NCBI GenBank assembly: GCA_900316035.1
Contig: ONBI01000003.1
Location: 1 to 61,628 of the forward strand
Length of the DNA: 61,628 nt
Direction: 5' to 3'
From: an uncultured Eubacteriales bacterium
Lineage (GTDB): Bacteria > Bacillota_I > Bacilli_A > RFN20 > CAG-288
This document shows, piece after piece, positions 8,281 to 16,897 of this stretch. The position numbers and the translations under genes were made by a program. The notes below the pieces were generated by a model that saw only the letters and a program-made list of their open reading frames with translations, searched no databases and was not told where the DNA came from. The number at the start of each line of letters is the position of its first letter. Within the stretch, counting starts at the first letter, position 1.

Positions 8281-9735
8281 ATGCCTTGCACTACATTATT
8301 AGTCGGTCGCTTAGCTTCCAATGACGGTTCGACGATGATCGCCCGTAACGACGATTCTCCCTCTGGTCAGTTCCATGTCAAGAAGCTTGTCAAGATCAAA
8401 GCCGATAATCATAAAGAAGTATATAAATCGGTCGGAAGCCATGTCGAAGTAAAGCTTCCGAAACATTCTTTTGCTTTCACTTTCATGCCGAACGTCGATC
8501 CCAAAGAAGGTCTTTGGGGAGCTGCCGGTATCAACGAGAAGAACGTTGCGATGACGGCTACCGAAACCATCACCACCAACGAAAGAGTCTTAGGTGCGGA
8601 TCCTTATGTTGAACTTGTTCCCCGCAAAGGAAATACGCCGGAAGTCAAAGGCGGAATCGGCGAAGAGGATCTTGTCTATCTTGTTCTTCCTTATATTTCT
8701 TCGGCCAGAGAAGGTGTCTTACGCTTAGGTTCCCTCTTAGAAGAATATGGGACCTATGAACCGAACGGCATCGCTTTTTCCGATGAGAAGGAAATCTGGT
8801 GGTTAGAAACCATCGGCGGACATCACTATATCGCTGCCCGCGTACAAGATAATGAAGTCGTCCTGATGCCAAATCAGTTCGGTCTTGACCGTTTTGATTT
8901 CGAAGATGCGTTAGGCGAAGGAAAGAACTATCTCTGCTCGAAAGATCTTAAGGAATTCGTCGAGAACAACTCTCTTGCCTTAGATCAGGACGGCAAGTTC
9001 AATCCGCGTCTTGCTTTCGGTTCCCATTCTGATTCCGACCATGTCTATAACACCCCGAGAGCTTGGTACATGCTCCGTTGCCTGACTCCGGTAGCGATGA
9101 GAGAGAATGTCAAAGGATATACTCCGGAAAGCGATGATCTTCCGTGGAGTGTCGTTCCGGAACATAAGCTTACGGTCGAAGATGTCAAATACATCCTCTC
9201 TGCCCACTTCCAGGGAACCGTCTATGATCCTTATAGCAAATACGGGCCGAAAGAATACAAGGGTGCCTATCGTCCGATCGGTGTCAACCGCACTTCCTTC
9301 TTAGCTCTGCTTCAGATCCGCCCGGTCAAGAACGATTACACCAAAGCCATCGAATGGTTCACCTTCGGAAGCAACGTCTTCAATGAATTCGTTCCTTTCT
9401 TCACGCAGGGAGATAAGGTTCCTTCTTACTATGGTGGAACTACCTTGAGCGTCGATAGCAACAACTTCTATTGGGAAAACCGTCTGATCGGTGCTTTAGC
9501 CGACAGTCACTTCCAGACAAGCGCCATCGAAATCGAACGTTATCAGAATGCCTTAGCGGCAAAAGCGATGGAATTTGTCCATAAGGCGGATAAAGTCGCT
9601 TCCAAGGATGAACTGGAAAAGCTCAATCAGGATATCGCCAAAGAAGCAAAGACTTTGACCGATAAATGCTTAGCCAAGGTTCTCTATGCTGCTTCCATGG
9701 GCATGAAGAACGCCTATTCCCGTTCCGATAACTAA
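8281..9735 (+). CDS. pepD: Peptidase family C69 dipeptidase (PepD)
   Basis: 484-residue Ntn-hydrolase dipeptidase. The N-terminus MPCTTLLVGRLASNDGSTMI is diagnostic: C3 is the expected nucleophile exposed by removal of the first residues, and ARNDD follows as in lactobacillal dipeptidase A. These enzymes cleave a broad range of dipeptides in the cytosol. A strong AAAAAGGAG site precedes the ATG, with a TATAAA box just before it. Flanked by its own terminator, so probably monocistronic. Role inferred: final step of peptide use in a protein-fermenting gut organism. Confidence 0.92.
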   Translation: MPCTTLLVGRLASNDGSTMIARNDDSPSGQFHVKKLVKIKADNHKEVYKSVGSHVEVKLPKHSFAFTFMPNVDPKEGLWGAAGINEKNVAMTATETITTNERVLGADPYVELVPRKGNTPEVKGGIGEEDLVYLVLPYISSAREGVLRLGSLLEEYGTYEPNGIAFSDEKEIWWLETIGGHHYIAARVQDNEVVLMPNQFGLDRFDFEDALGEGKNYLCSKDLKEFVENNSLALDQDGKFNPRLAFGSHSDSDHVYNTPRAWYMLRCLTPVAMRENVKGYTPESDDLPWSVVPEHKLTVEDVKYILSAHFQGTVYDPYSKYGPKEYKGAYRPIGVNRTSFLALLQIRPVKNDYTKAIEWFTFGSNVFNEFVPFFTQGDKVPSYYGGTTLSVDSNNFYWENRLIGALADSHFQTSAIEIERYQNALAAKAMEFVHKADKVASKDELEKLNQDIAKEAKTLTDKCLAKVLYAASMGMKNAYSRSDN

Positions 9736-9747
9736 TCACACAAATCT

Positions 9748-9789
9748 AAAAAAAGACGGATGGAGAGAAATCTCTTCTTCCGCTTTTTT
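9748..9789. terminator. Bidirectional terminator
   Basis: A-rich run, CGGA..GAGAG stem paired with CTCTTCTTCCG, then a T7 run. It lies between the convergent pepD and hydrolase genes and can work in both directions. Confidence 0.75.
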
Positions 9790-9838
9790 AGTCTCTTATT
9801 TCCGCTAGGCAACTCTATATTTTGAAATTGAGTTGTCT

Positions 9839-10837
9839 CTACTTTTCTTTTGATTTGAAATCCTGCCAGTTCTTGTTGGAAGCAAGTTCAGGATCGTTAC
9901 CGAAGAAAGCTTTTCCAGCTTCCTGATCTCCTTTCAGCCAATACTCTAACCAGGCCGTGACATAAGGATCCGCACGCCAAAGAACATCGCCGTGATCCGT
10001 CTCTTTTCTTCTTGCCATCGCAACGGCTACTCCTTCCGGATAAGCGTTATAGTTATCGTTAAGAGAATAAAGAGGGCAGATACCTTCGGGATTATCTTTG
10101 TTTCCGGCATCCCAATCTCCGGTTCCGGCCATCATCAAGGCAGGAATATGAATCTGCGAAAGATCATATCCGTATTCTTTATCGGTACCGGGATTATGAG
10201 ACCAATCCAAGGATTTGGCGATAGCCTGAGAAGTAGCGGAAAGAGCAAACAGACATTTGTATTTGCTTCCGTTTTCGAAATCCGTCACGGCATTATAGGT
10301 TCCCTCTCCACCCTGAGAGTGACCGCCCACAGCAATCTCGTTTTCATCAAACTTAGTTTTCAGGAAATCGTTATTCAGAGCAAAGTTCAGTGTCTCTGAG
10401 GTACCTTTTCCGTTCCACATGGTTTCAAAGTTGTTTCCTAAGACAACATAGCCCCAAGAAGCAAGATGCGCAAAAATGGCTTCGTATTTGTTGTAGGGGA
10501 CACCCGTTCCGTTGACCATCACGACAAGAGGATATTTCTTGGAAGTATCTTTCGGATAATAGGCTTTGATGTCTCTCTTTTCGGTTTTATTCTTATCGGT
10601 CACTTCACTGAGAGCCCCTTTGTAGAGAGTCGATTCGATCTCATAGGAACCTTTGCTGGCATACTTTTCTTCGATAGGTCCTCCGGTCACCTGTTTGGTT
10701 TCATAATCCAAGGCGACATTCGGCTGAGAAGCTCCAATAGCAAACAGAATTACTATAACCAGAATCGGAATAAGAATAACGGCTAATAGAATCCACGGCC
10801 ATTTACGATGTTTTTTCGTAGCCACATTTTCCGGCAT
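9839..10837 (-). CDS. Membrane-anchored alpha/beta hydrolase
   Basis: 332 residues. A single N-terminal membrane helix (about 13-33) anchors an extracellular alpha/beta hydrolase domain. The nucleophile elbow is GGHSQGG (Ser in GHSQG), preceded by YPLVVMVNGTGVPYNKYEAI, which resembles chlorophyllase / PAF-acetylhydrolase-like hydrolases. Acid and histidine candidates are in GTGDWDAGNK and TDHGDVLW. AAGGAGG precedes the ATG. It is divergent from a TetR regulator with repeat motifs between them, so it is the likely target of that regulator. Substrate unknown; esters or lipids are the best guess. Confidence 0.8.
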   Translation of the reverse strand: MPENVATKKHRKWPWILLAVILIPILVIVILFAIGASQPNVALDYETKQVTGGPIEEKYASKGSYEIESTLYKGALSEVTDKNKTEKRDIKAYYPKDTSKKYPLVVMVNGTGVPYNKYEAIFAHLASWGYVVLGNNFETMWNGKGTSETLNFALNNDFLKTKFDENEIAVGGHSQGGEGTYNAVTDFENGSKYKCLFALSATSQAIAKSLDWSHNPGTDKEYGYDLSQIHIPALMMAGTGDWDAGNKDNPEGICPLYSLNDNYNAYPEGVAVAMARRKETDHGDVLWRADPYVTAWLEYWLKGDQEAGKAFFGNDPELASNKNWQDFKSKEK

Positions 10838-10887
10838 AGAATTACCTCCTTGCTTTTCTTCGGAAGAAAAGCTATCTTAGTTGAAAC

Positions 10888-10990
10888 GTTTGTTCCAGTG
10901 CCGATATCTTAGTCATTTCTTCTTAAATTCACAAGAAAAAAAACAAAATCTGCAGAAAAAATGAAACAAGAAAGGAAATTTGTTCCAAAT
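10888..10990. promoter_or_regulatory. Repeated TTTGTTCCA motifs in the hydrolase/TetR intergenic region (candidate operators)
   Basis: The 9-mer TTTGTTCCA occurs at 10889-10897 and 10979-10987 as a direct repeat. Each copy lies in an imperfect palindrome (TGAAAC-N4-GTTCCA and GGAA-N5-TTCC). They flank the divergent promoters and overlap the start region of the regulator, as expected for TetR autoregulation. Confidence 0.45.
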
Positions 10991-11528
10991 GAAAACCTAT
11001 CAGAACGAAGGAGATAAAGAAATCAAACTTCATATTGCCGATACGACGTTCGAACTGCTGAGAAAAACACCGATTGATGAAATCCGAGTCGATGAAATCC
11101 GCAAGGAAGCCAGTGTCGGAAGAACGACTTTCTACCGTTATTTCGGTTCCAAAAGAGGAATCCGGGATGCTCTTCTTTATTCTTTAGAAGCGCATTTCGA
11201 GAAAGAAAAAGAGAGAGACCCGGGAAAGAAAACCGATGATCTTTTCTTCTCTTTTCTCTTCGAAAACAAGAGCAATATTCTTCTACTGAAAAAGAACGGA
11301 TTGATGGATGTTCTCGATGATCTTGTTCTCTATGTCTATGTACCGGATAGCGAAAAAGAACAGGAAGTCAAACTCGTAAAATACATTGCCTCCGGACTCT
11401 GGATGGGATTTATCCGTGCGATTCTCGAAGACAATTTTAAAAAGAGCGAGAAGGAATACCGTTTCGAAATTGCAAAGGGAATCCAGGATCTTATCGCGAT
11501 GAATACACCGAGCAAGAACAAAGTTTGA
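10989..11528 (+). CDS. TetR/AcrR-family transcriptional regulator
   Basis: About 179 residues. The N-terminal helix-turn-helix (VDEIRKEASVGRTTFYRYFG, about residues 34-53) is the TetR signature; the C-terminal ligand domain is not recognisable. The ATG at 10989 is chosen over a TTG at 10980 because the AAAGGA at 10971-10976 is too close to the TTG; the spacing to the ATG (12 nt) is long but usable. It is divergent from the membrane-anchored hydrolase, a standard arrangement for a local repressor. Inducer unknown. Confidence 0.88.
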   Translation: MKTYQNEGDKEIKLHIADTTFELLRKTPIDEIRVDEIRKEASVGRTTFYRYFGSKRGIRDALLYSLEAHFEKEKERDPGKKTDDLFFSFLFENKSNILLLKKNGLMDVLDDLVLYVYVPDSEKEQEVKLVKYIASGLWMGFIRAILEDNFKKSEKEYRFEIAKGIQDLIAMNTPSKNKV

Positions 11529-11592
11529 ACTGCCTTTCCCTATTCTTTATATAATATTAGCCGTCTAAACCTCAGAGATAGGAGGAAGAAGT

Positions 11593-12522
11593 ATGATCAT
11601 CGTCTATGGAGAGATTCTTGTCGACACATTCCCTTCTCAGAAAGGAAGAGAAGTCTTTGTCGGAGGAGCTCCGTTCAATCTATCGGTAGCTGCAAAAAGC
11701 ATGGGAAGCAACGTTCTTTTCCACGGCAATATCGGAAACGATGCCTACGGAAAGAAGATTCAGGATTATTTTCTCTCCCACAATTATGACGATAGCGGTT
11801 TAAGAATCGATCCGAAGAGAAAGACCACCGCTTCCGAAGTCGTTCTCAAGCACGGAGAAAGAGAATTCACCTTCCTCCGCAACGATACCGCCGACGATGT
11901 TTTTGATGAAGACTCTTTAGACGATATCGCCTCCGGAGATATCGTCCATCTCGGTTCTTTGATGCTCTCTTCGGAAAGAGGAAGAAAGTTCTTCCAGGAA
12001 GCTATCAATACCGCGAAAGCCCAACATAAGACCTTATCGTTCGATATCAATTTCCGCAGCGATATCTTCCACGATAAAGAAGAGGCTCTGAAAATCTATA
12101 ACGAGGTCTACCCCCAGATGGATATCGTCAAATTCAGTGAGGATGAATTAGCACTCTTCACTGGGGAAAAGAACGTGGAAAAAGCCCTTGAGAAACTTCT
12201 TCCCGGTCCGAAGATGATTCTTGTAACCTTAGGAAGCAAAGGTTCTCTTGCCTATTGCCGAAAGACGATCACGAAGGTTTCTTCGGTTCCGGTCCATGTT
12301 GTCGATACGACCGGTGCCGGAGACTGTTTCTTCGGTACCTTCTTAAGCCAAGTCGATTCTTTCGGTCCTCAGGAACTTTCTTTCTTACCTTCTCTATTAG
12401 AATGCGCCCTCCGTTTCAGCAATATCGCCGGTGCCTTAGCCACTACCAAGAAAGGTGCTTTAAGCGGCATTCCTTCCTATAAGGAAGTAGAGCGTTATCT
12501 AGAAGAACATCCGAAGAAGTAA
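11593..12522 (+). CDS. PfkB-family sugar kinase (fructokinase-like)
   Basis: 309-residue ribokinase-fold kinase that phosphorylates a sugar with ATP in the cytosol. The N-terminal GEILVDTF and GGAPFNLSVAA match fructokinase-type PfkB proteins (GG switch, N for sugar binding). The C-terminal catalytic motif DTTGAGDCFFG carries the base Asp and anion hole. Fructose is likely from the GGAPFN pattern, but related kinases use other hexoses. A TATAAT box is upstream and AGGAGG lies 9 nt before the ATG. Monocistronic with its own terminator. No sugar transporter neighbours it. Confidence 0.85.
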   Translation: MIIVYGEILVDTFPSQKGREVFVGGAPFNLSVAAKSMGSNVLFHGNIGNDAYGKKIQDYFLSHNYDDSGLRIDPKRKTTASEVVLKHGEREFTFLRNDTADDVFDEDSLDDIASGDIVHLGSLMLSSERGRKFFQEAINTAKAQHKTLSFDINFRSDIFHDKEEALKIYNEVYPQMDIVKFSEDELALFTGEKNVEKALEKLLPGPKMILVTLGSKGSLAYCRKTITKVSSVPVHVVDTTGAGDCFFGTFLSQVDSFGPQELSFLPSLLECALRFSNIAGALATTKKGALSGIPSYKEVERYLEEHPKK

Positions 12523-12543
12523 AAGAAGTTGTTTTGCTTGTTT

Positions 12544-12577
12544 AAACCGATCCTCAGAGACGGGAATCGGTTTTTTT
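12544..12577 (+). terminator. Terminator of the sugar kinase gene
   Basis: AAACCGAT (12544-12551) pairs with ATCGGTTT (12566-12573), followed by a T run. Confidence 0.85.
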
Positions 12578-12584
12578 CGGTTAT

Positions 12585-12612
12585 AAAAAAACTGCTAAGA
12601 TTTCTCCTAGCA
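12585..12612 (-). terminator. Terminator of the aquaporin gene
   Basis: On the minus strand, CTGCTAGG-AGAAAT-CTTAGCAG followed by a T6 run. It abuts the kinase terminator, separating two convergent genes. Confidence 0.8.
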
Positions 12613-12646
12613 GCCAAGCGATAAACCGCTGTGATTTTTAATTAAC

Positions 12647-13336
12647 TTACGCCGATTTCTTAGCAGAGAATAACTTCCAGCAGAGAGCCGCAAGAGCACC
12701 ACCGCAGAGAGGAGCAAGGATAAAAATCCAGATTTCCTTGATCGGAGTGGTGTTACCACCGGCAATCGCAAATAAAGCAGCGGAGAGCGAACGGGCAGGG
12801 TTGACGGAAGTATTGGTGATACCATCGCCGACAAGGTGAACACCGGTAAGAGCAAGACCGATGACAAGGCCACCGACCTGGCTGAACTTATCGTCCGCGG
12901 TAACACCTAAGACAGCAAGAACGAAGATGAAGGTGAGCACGAGTTCCATGACGAAGGCAAGGAAATAAGCCATACCGGTAGACTGAGTAGCTAAGGAACC
13001 AGCTTCGGCATAGTTAGCGCCGGTGTTTTCGAAGTTACCATAGATCGCGCCGATAGTGGCAGAACCTAAGATAGCTCCGCAGATCTGAGCGCAGACATAA
13101 CCACAGAATTCCTTCCAGGAGATGTCGCCACGGATAGCCATCGCAAGGGAGACCGCCGGATTGACGTGTCCGCCCGAGATACGGCCGACGGAATAGGCAA
13201 GAATCACAATCGCCATACCGAAAGCGACAGCCGTACCGACATACCCAGCACCAGCAACCGCAGCACCGACACCGATGACGACGAGGATAAACGTACCGAC
13301 AAACTCTGCCAGATACTTCTTCAAAGAATCACTCAT
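12647..13336 (-). CDS. aqpZ: Aquaporin Z-type water channel
   Basis: MIP-family channel of 229 residues with six helices and two half-helices: NPA motifs at 59-61 (GHVNPAVS) and 179-181 (VNPARS). The selectivity filter residues fit water-specific AqpZ rather than GlpF: a Phe near 39, H167, T176 and R182, with H-to-R and T-to-R spacings (15 and 6) equal to E. coli AqpZ. The start at 13336 (MSDSLKKYLAEF) is set by AAAAGGAGG 12 nt upstream. Own terminator downstream; monocistronic. Role: rapid osmotic water flow. Confidence 0.9.
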   Translation of the reverse strand: MSDSLKKYLAEFVGTFILVVIGVGAAVAGAGYVGTAVAFGMAIVILAYSVGRISGGHVNPAVSLAMAIRGDISWKEFCGYVCAQICGAILGSATIGAIYGNFENTGANYAEAGSLATQSTGMAYFLAFVMELVLTFIFVLAVLGVTADDKFSQVGGLVIGLALTGVHLVGDGITNTSVNPARSLSAALFAIAGGNTTPIKEIWIFILAPLCGGALAALCWKLFSAKKSA

Positions 13337-13475
13337 GAATCGTTGATTCCTCCTTTTGGCAAAACATTGTAACACTTGTAACAGAGAGGAAAATCAGTTA
13401 ATAACGTAAATCTTTTTCCTGTGTAACAGCTTTCGGGGTAGAATAAGGAAAAACCCTATTAAAGGAGTTTATCCC

Positions 13476-13961
13476 ATGAAAGAAAATAAGAAGAAAGCAG
13501 AGACGTATCAGAAGCTGGCGGATTTCTTCTCGGCGGAGCTGGAAGAGAATAAAGACGTACGTTTTCTGACTTTAGCCTGTGAACTTGTCAATGCATTAAA
13601 GGGCTCTTTCTCCGAGATGGATTGGGTCGGATTCTATCTTTTTGACAAAGAGAAAGATACGCTTTATCTCGGTCCTTATGTTCCGGGAGTCGGAGCCTGT
13701 GAAGAGATCAAGCCGGGAAGAGGTGTCTGCGGAAGAAGTTTCTTAGAGAAAAGAACCTTGGTTGTTAACGATACTTCGAAAGAAAAGAACTATATCGCCT
13801 GTTCTTCTTCCACCAAGAGTGAGATCGTGGTTCCGCTTCTCGATAGCAAGGGAGAAGTCAAAGCGGTTCTCGATATCGATTCGGATACCCTTTCCGCTTT
13901 CGATGACGATGATGTGAGAGGCTTAGAGGCTTTGGTCTGGCTTCTTGCCAAAGCAAAGTGA
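13476..13961 (+). CDS. msrC: Free methionine-(R)-sulfoxide reductase (GAF domain, MsrC/fRMsr)
   Basis: 161-residue single GAF-domain enzyme reducing free L-methionine-(R)-sulfoxide. The three functional cysteines are C75, C85 and C109, with the same spacing (10 and 24) as C84/C94/C118 of E. coli fRMsr, and the context GRGVCG...YIACSSSTKSEIVVPL is the family signature. AAAGGAG precedes the ATG, with a TAGAAT box upstream. The next gene (tcdA) starts 6 nt after the stop, so they form an operon. In an anaerobe this is an oxidative-damage repair function. Confidence 0.92.
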   Translation: MKENKKKAETYQKLADFFSAELEENKDVRFLTLACELVNALKGSFSEMDWVGFYLFDKEKDTLYLGPYVPGVGACEEIKPGRGVCGRSFLEKRTLVVNDTSKEKNYIACSSSTKSEIVVPLLDSKGEVKAVLDIDSDTLSAFDDDDVRGLEALVWLLAKAK

Positions 13962-13967
13962 TCTTCT

Positions 13968-14714
13968 ATGGATCAATATAGCCGTACTATCCGCCTAATA
14001 GGAGAAGAGAAGCAGACGCTTCTTCATCAGAAGAGCGTCCTTCTTTTCGGTTTAGGAGGAGTCGGAGGAGGATGTTTAGAAGGCTTAGCCAGAGCCGGTA
14101 TCGGCAAACTCACGTTAGTCGATAACGATGCTTTTGCTCTTTCCAATCTCAACCGCCAGATCCTAGCAACCCACGAGACTATCGGAAAAAATAAAGTCGA
14201 TGTCGCGGAAGAAAGAGTCAAAGCCATCGACCCGAACATCCAAGTGATGAAAAAGAAGATGTTCTATCTTCCCGAGAAGAAAGCAGAACTTCCTTTTGAA
14301 GATTACGATCTCGTTATCGATTGTATCGATACGATCTCGGCAAAACTGGATATCATTACCGAAGCAAAGAAACAGAATATTCCGGTTCTTTCCGCTATGG
14401 GTTGCGGAAACCGTCTTGATCCGACTCAATTACGCATCGGAGAATTGTTCCTTACTTCCGGAGACCCCTTAGCCAAAGTCATGCGAAGAGAACTCCGGAA
14501 AAGGGGTGTCACTTCTTTGATTGTTGTATACTCCTTAGAGCATCCGACAAAACCAGCACCGCTAGCGGAAGAAGAAGCCAAAGAAGCTAGTCCGAAGAAG
14601 GGAAGAAAAGACGTTCCGGGTTCCGCTCCTTTTGTTCCTCTGGTAGCAGGAGAACTGCTCGCTTATGAAGCCGTGAAGATCCTTTTAGGCGAAGAAGAAA
14701 AAGAGAAGGCTTGA
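13968..14714 (+). CDS. tcdA: tRNA threonylcarbamoyladenosine dehydratase TcdA (ThiF/E1-like)
   Basis: 248-residue E1-like adenylating enzyme that cyclises t6A37 to ct6A in tRNAs decoding ANN codons. The N-terminal YSRTIRLIGEE..L is TcdA-like, the nucleotide-binding GLGGVGG follows, then VDNDAFALSNLNRQILA and DCIDTISAK. The conserved CxxC zinc sites of some ThiF relatives are absent, consistent with TcdA. There is no Shine-Dalgarno before the ATG (AGTGATCTTCT), so translation is probably coupled to the msrC stop 6 nt upstream. Confidence 0.88.
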   Translation: MDQYSRTIRLIGEEKQTLLHQKSVLLFGLGGVGGGCLEGLARAGIGKLTLVDNDAFALSNLNRQILATHETIGKNKVDVAEERVKAIDPNIQVMKKKMFYLPEKKAELPFEDYDLVIDCIDTISAKLDIITEAKKQNIPVLSAMGCGNRLDPTQLRIGELFLTSGDPLAKVMRRELRKRGVTSLIVVYSLEHPTKPAPLAEEEAKEASPKKGRKDVPGSAPFVPLVAGELLAYEAVKILLGEEEKEKA

Positions 14715-14888
14715 AAGAACCTTAAGGATTTTCTTTCTCTAGAGAAATTGAAGAGATGCTTTCCTTCTTATTTTCCCTTTGAAATGCCGAAAAACATTTT
14801 CTTTTGTTATCGGAATCTTCTTTTAGGATAAACTAAGTTATCTTCTTGTATAATACCTAAAAGAACACGACGAAAAGGAGGCTTTCCT

Positions 14889-15581
14889 ATGAAACTTTTA
14901 TTAGCGGAAGACGAACACGACCTTTCGGATGCGATTGCCAAAGTGCTCCGGTCCAAGAACTACGATGTCGAATGCGCCTTTGATGGACAGGAAGCTTTAG
15001 ACAAGATTTACGAGAACACTTACGATGCCTTGATTCTCGATGTCATGATGCCGAAGAAGGATGGTTTTGCGGTAGTCAAAGAACTCCGCTCTCAGGATAA
15101 CTATATCCCGATTCTCATCCTCACCGCCATCACCGATATCGACGATAAGGTGAGTCTTCTCGATTCCGGTGCCGATGACTATCTCACAAAGCCTTTCTCC
15201 TTCAAGGAGCTTTTAGCCCGTATCCGCGCTCTTTTAAGAAGAAGTGGTGGCAAGGTCAAAGACGCCTATCAGATTGGGGAAACGAAACTCGACCATGAGA
15301 CTTTTGAACTCTCCTGCAAAGGAAAGCTCCGTCTCACGGCAACCGAGTACAAGATGATGGAATATCTTATCCGCAACCACAACTCCTTGGTTTCGACCGA
15401 GAAGCTGATGGATGCGATTTGGGATTACGATTCCGATGCCGAGATCAACGTTGTCTGGGCTTATATTTCTTCGCTCCGTAAGAAGTTAGAGCAGATCGGT
15501 TCCGACTATACCATCAAAGCAGTCCGCGGCGTCGGTTATCAGCTCTATCCTCGGAGTGGCATTAAGCCGAGCGAGGAATGA
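14889..15581 (+). CDS. OmpR/PhoB-family response regulator
   Basis: 230 residues: receiver domain with acidic pocket E7/D8 and phosphoacceptor D51 (LDVMMP), switch Lys in LTKPFS, then a winged-helix DNA-binding domain (LTATEYKMMEYLIRNHNSLV; AVRGVGYQL). AAAAGGAGG precedes the ATG and TATAAT lies upstream. Its stop overlaps the kinase start by 4 nt (ATGA), so it is the partner of that kinase. Likely targets are the two genes downstream, but no direct repeat operator was recognised. Confidence 0.95.
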   Translation: MKLLLAEDEHDLSDAIAKVLRSKNYDVECAFDGQEALDKIYENTYDALILDVMMPKKDGFAVVKELRSQDNYIPILILTAITDIDDKVSLLDSGADDYLTKPFSFKELLARIRALLRRSGGKVKDAYQIGETKLDHETFELSCKGKLRLTATEYKMMEYLIRNHNSLVSTEKLMDAIWDYDSDAEINVVWAYISSLRKKLEQIGSDYTIKAVRGVGYQLYPRSGIKPSEE

Positions 15582-16876
15582 TCAAGAAGGTACGTTGGCG
15601 TTTTATCACGATCACGATGATTGCCATCTCTTTTCTGATGGTGATCATCGTTTTAATTACCAATTCTATCAATTATTATTCCGTCACCAAAAGCGCCGAT
15701 GAGACCTTGGACTTCTTAGCCGAAAACGGCGGGAAATATCCTCGCCCGGATCCACCGGAAGAAGAAAGCGATTCTTCCGGTAACGGGATGGGAGGATCCG
15801 GTAGTGAAAGTGGGCCGAAGGAAAACCCCGGTGGTAAGGAAGGTCCTTATTCCACCCGTTATTTCACAGTAACTTTTGATTCAGGCGGCAATATCACGGC
15901 TTCCAACACGGCCTTCATCAAGAGTTTCACAAAACAGGAAGCACAGGAACTGGCAAAAGAAATCTATAACACCAAGGAAACCCGCGGTTATATCAATTCC
16001 ATCTACCGGTATCTGAAATCGGAACAGGATAATTCCGCAACGATGATCCTTGTTCTCGATTATTCTTTACAGCTGACTCCGTTAGAAAACTTCCGCAAAG
16101 TCTCGTTGATCGTCATCGGCTGTGGTATCGTTGTTGCCTTCCCGATTGTTTATTTCCTCTCAGGCCTTACGGTCAACTCCTTAGTCGAAAGTGATAAGAA
16201 GCAGAAGCAGTTCATCACCAATGCCGGTCATGAGATGAAGACTCCTCTGACCATCATTTCCGCGAATAACGAAATCATCGAAATGGAATACGGAGAGAGT
16301 GGCTCCACCAAATCCATTTCCAAAGAAGTCGCCCGTATGAATGAGATGGTCCATAACTTGACAAGCTTAGCGAAGATCGATGAGATGTCTAAGCCGGTCT
16401 TCACCAAGATTTCTCTTACCGATGAAGCAGAGGATGCCATCTCTACCTTCCGTCCTCTCTTTGAAAAAGAAGAAAAGAAGCTGATAGCCGAGATCGAAGA
16501 TAGTATCTTTGTCAAAGCCGATGAAAGTATGATCCGCAAGCTTCTTTCGATTCTTCTTGATAACGCCCGCAAGTATTCTCTGACCGAAACTCACTTCACG
16601 TTGAAGCGAGTCAACGGCAAAGCCGAAATGGAAGTCTATAACGATGCTACCGGTGTCGAAAACGGAAATCTCAACAAAGTCTTTGACCGTTTCTATCGAA
16701 GCACCCAAGCCAGAGGTAGTGGCATAGAAGGAAGTGGCATCGGTTTAGCGATTGCGTATCAGATTTCACAGAAGAACCGTTTCCGTATCCAAGCCTTTGG
16801 AACCGACCAGAAGTATTTCCATATCTTAGCTACCTTCTCTTTAGCCAGCCCGGTGAAAGACGCTCTTCAGAAATAG
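15578..16876 (+). CDS. Membrane sensor histidine kinase
   Basis: 432 residues. TM1 (about 9-31), an extracytoplasmic sensor (about 32-170) containing a Pro/Glu/Ser/Gly-rich low-complexity stretch (about 55-90), TM2 (about 173-195), then a HisKA domain with H218 (NAGHEMKTPL), N-box LLDNARKYS and G-box GSGIEGSGIGLAIA. Autophosphorylates and passes phosphate to the overlapping response regulator. The signal is unknown; the disordered Gly/Pro loop would suit a cell-wall or surface cue. The last residues overlap nothing; the next gene starts 22 nt on. Confidence 0.93.
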   Translation: MIKKVRWRFITITMIAISFLMVIIVLITNSINYYSVTKSADETLDFLAENGGKYPRPDPPEEESDSSGNGMGGSGSESGPKENPGGKEGPYSTRYFTVTFDSGGNITASNTAFIKSFTKQEAQELAKEIYNTKETRGYINSIYRYLKSEQDNSATMILVLDYSLQLTPLENFRKVSLIVIGCGIVVAFPIVYFLSGLTVNSLVESDKKQKQFITNAGHEMKTPLTIISANNEIIEMEYGESGSTKSISKEVARMNEMVHNLTSLAKIDEMSKPVFTKISLTDEAEDAISTFRPLFEKEEKKLIAEIEDSIFVKADESMIRKLLSILLDNARKYSLTETHFTLKRVNGKAEMEVYNDATGVENGNLNKVFDRFYRSTQARGSGIEGSGIGLAIAYQISQKNRFRIQAFGTDQKYFHILATFSLASPVKDALQK

Positions 16877-16885
16877 ATTCTGTAA

Positions 16886-16891
16886 TATAAT
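16886..16891 (+). promoter_or_regulatory. TATAAT box 6 nt before the metallophosphatase ATG
   Basis: TATAAT at 16886-16891, then AAATTT, then ATG at 16898. A transcript starting about 7 nt after the box would begin at or next to the ATG. There is no Shine-Dalgarno and only a poor -35 (CTCTTC). Suggests leaderless initiation. Confidence 0.4.
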
Positions 16892-16897
16892 AAATTT

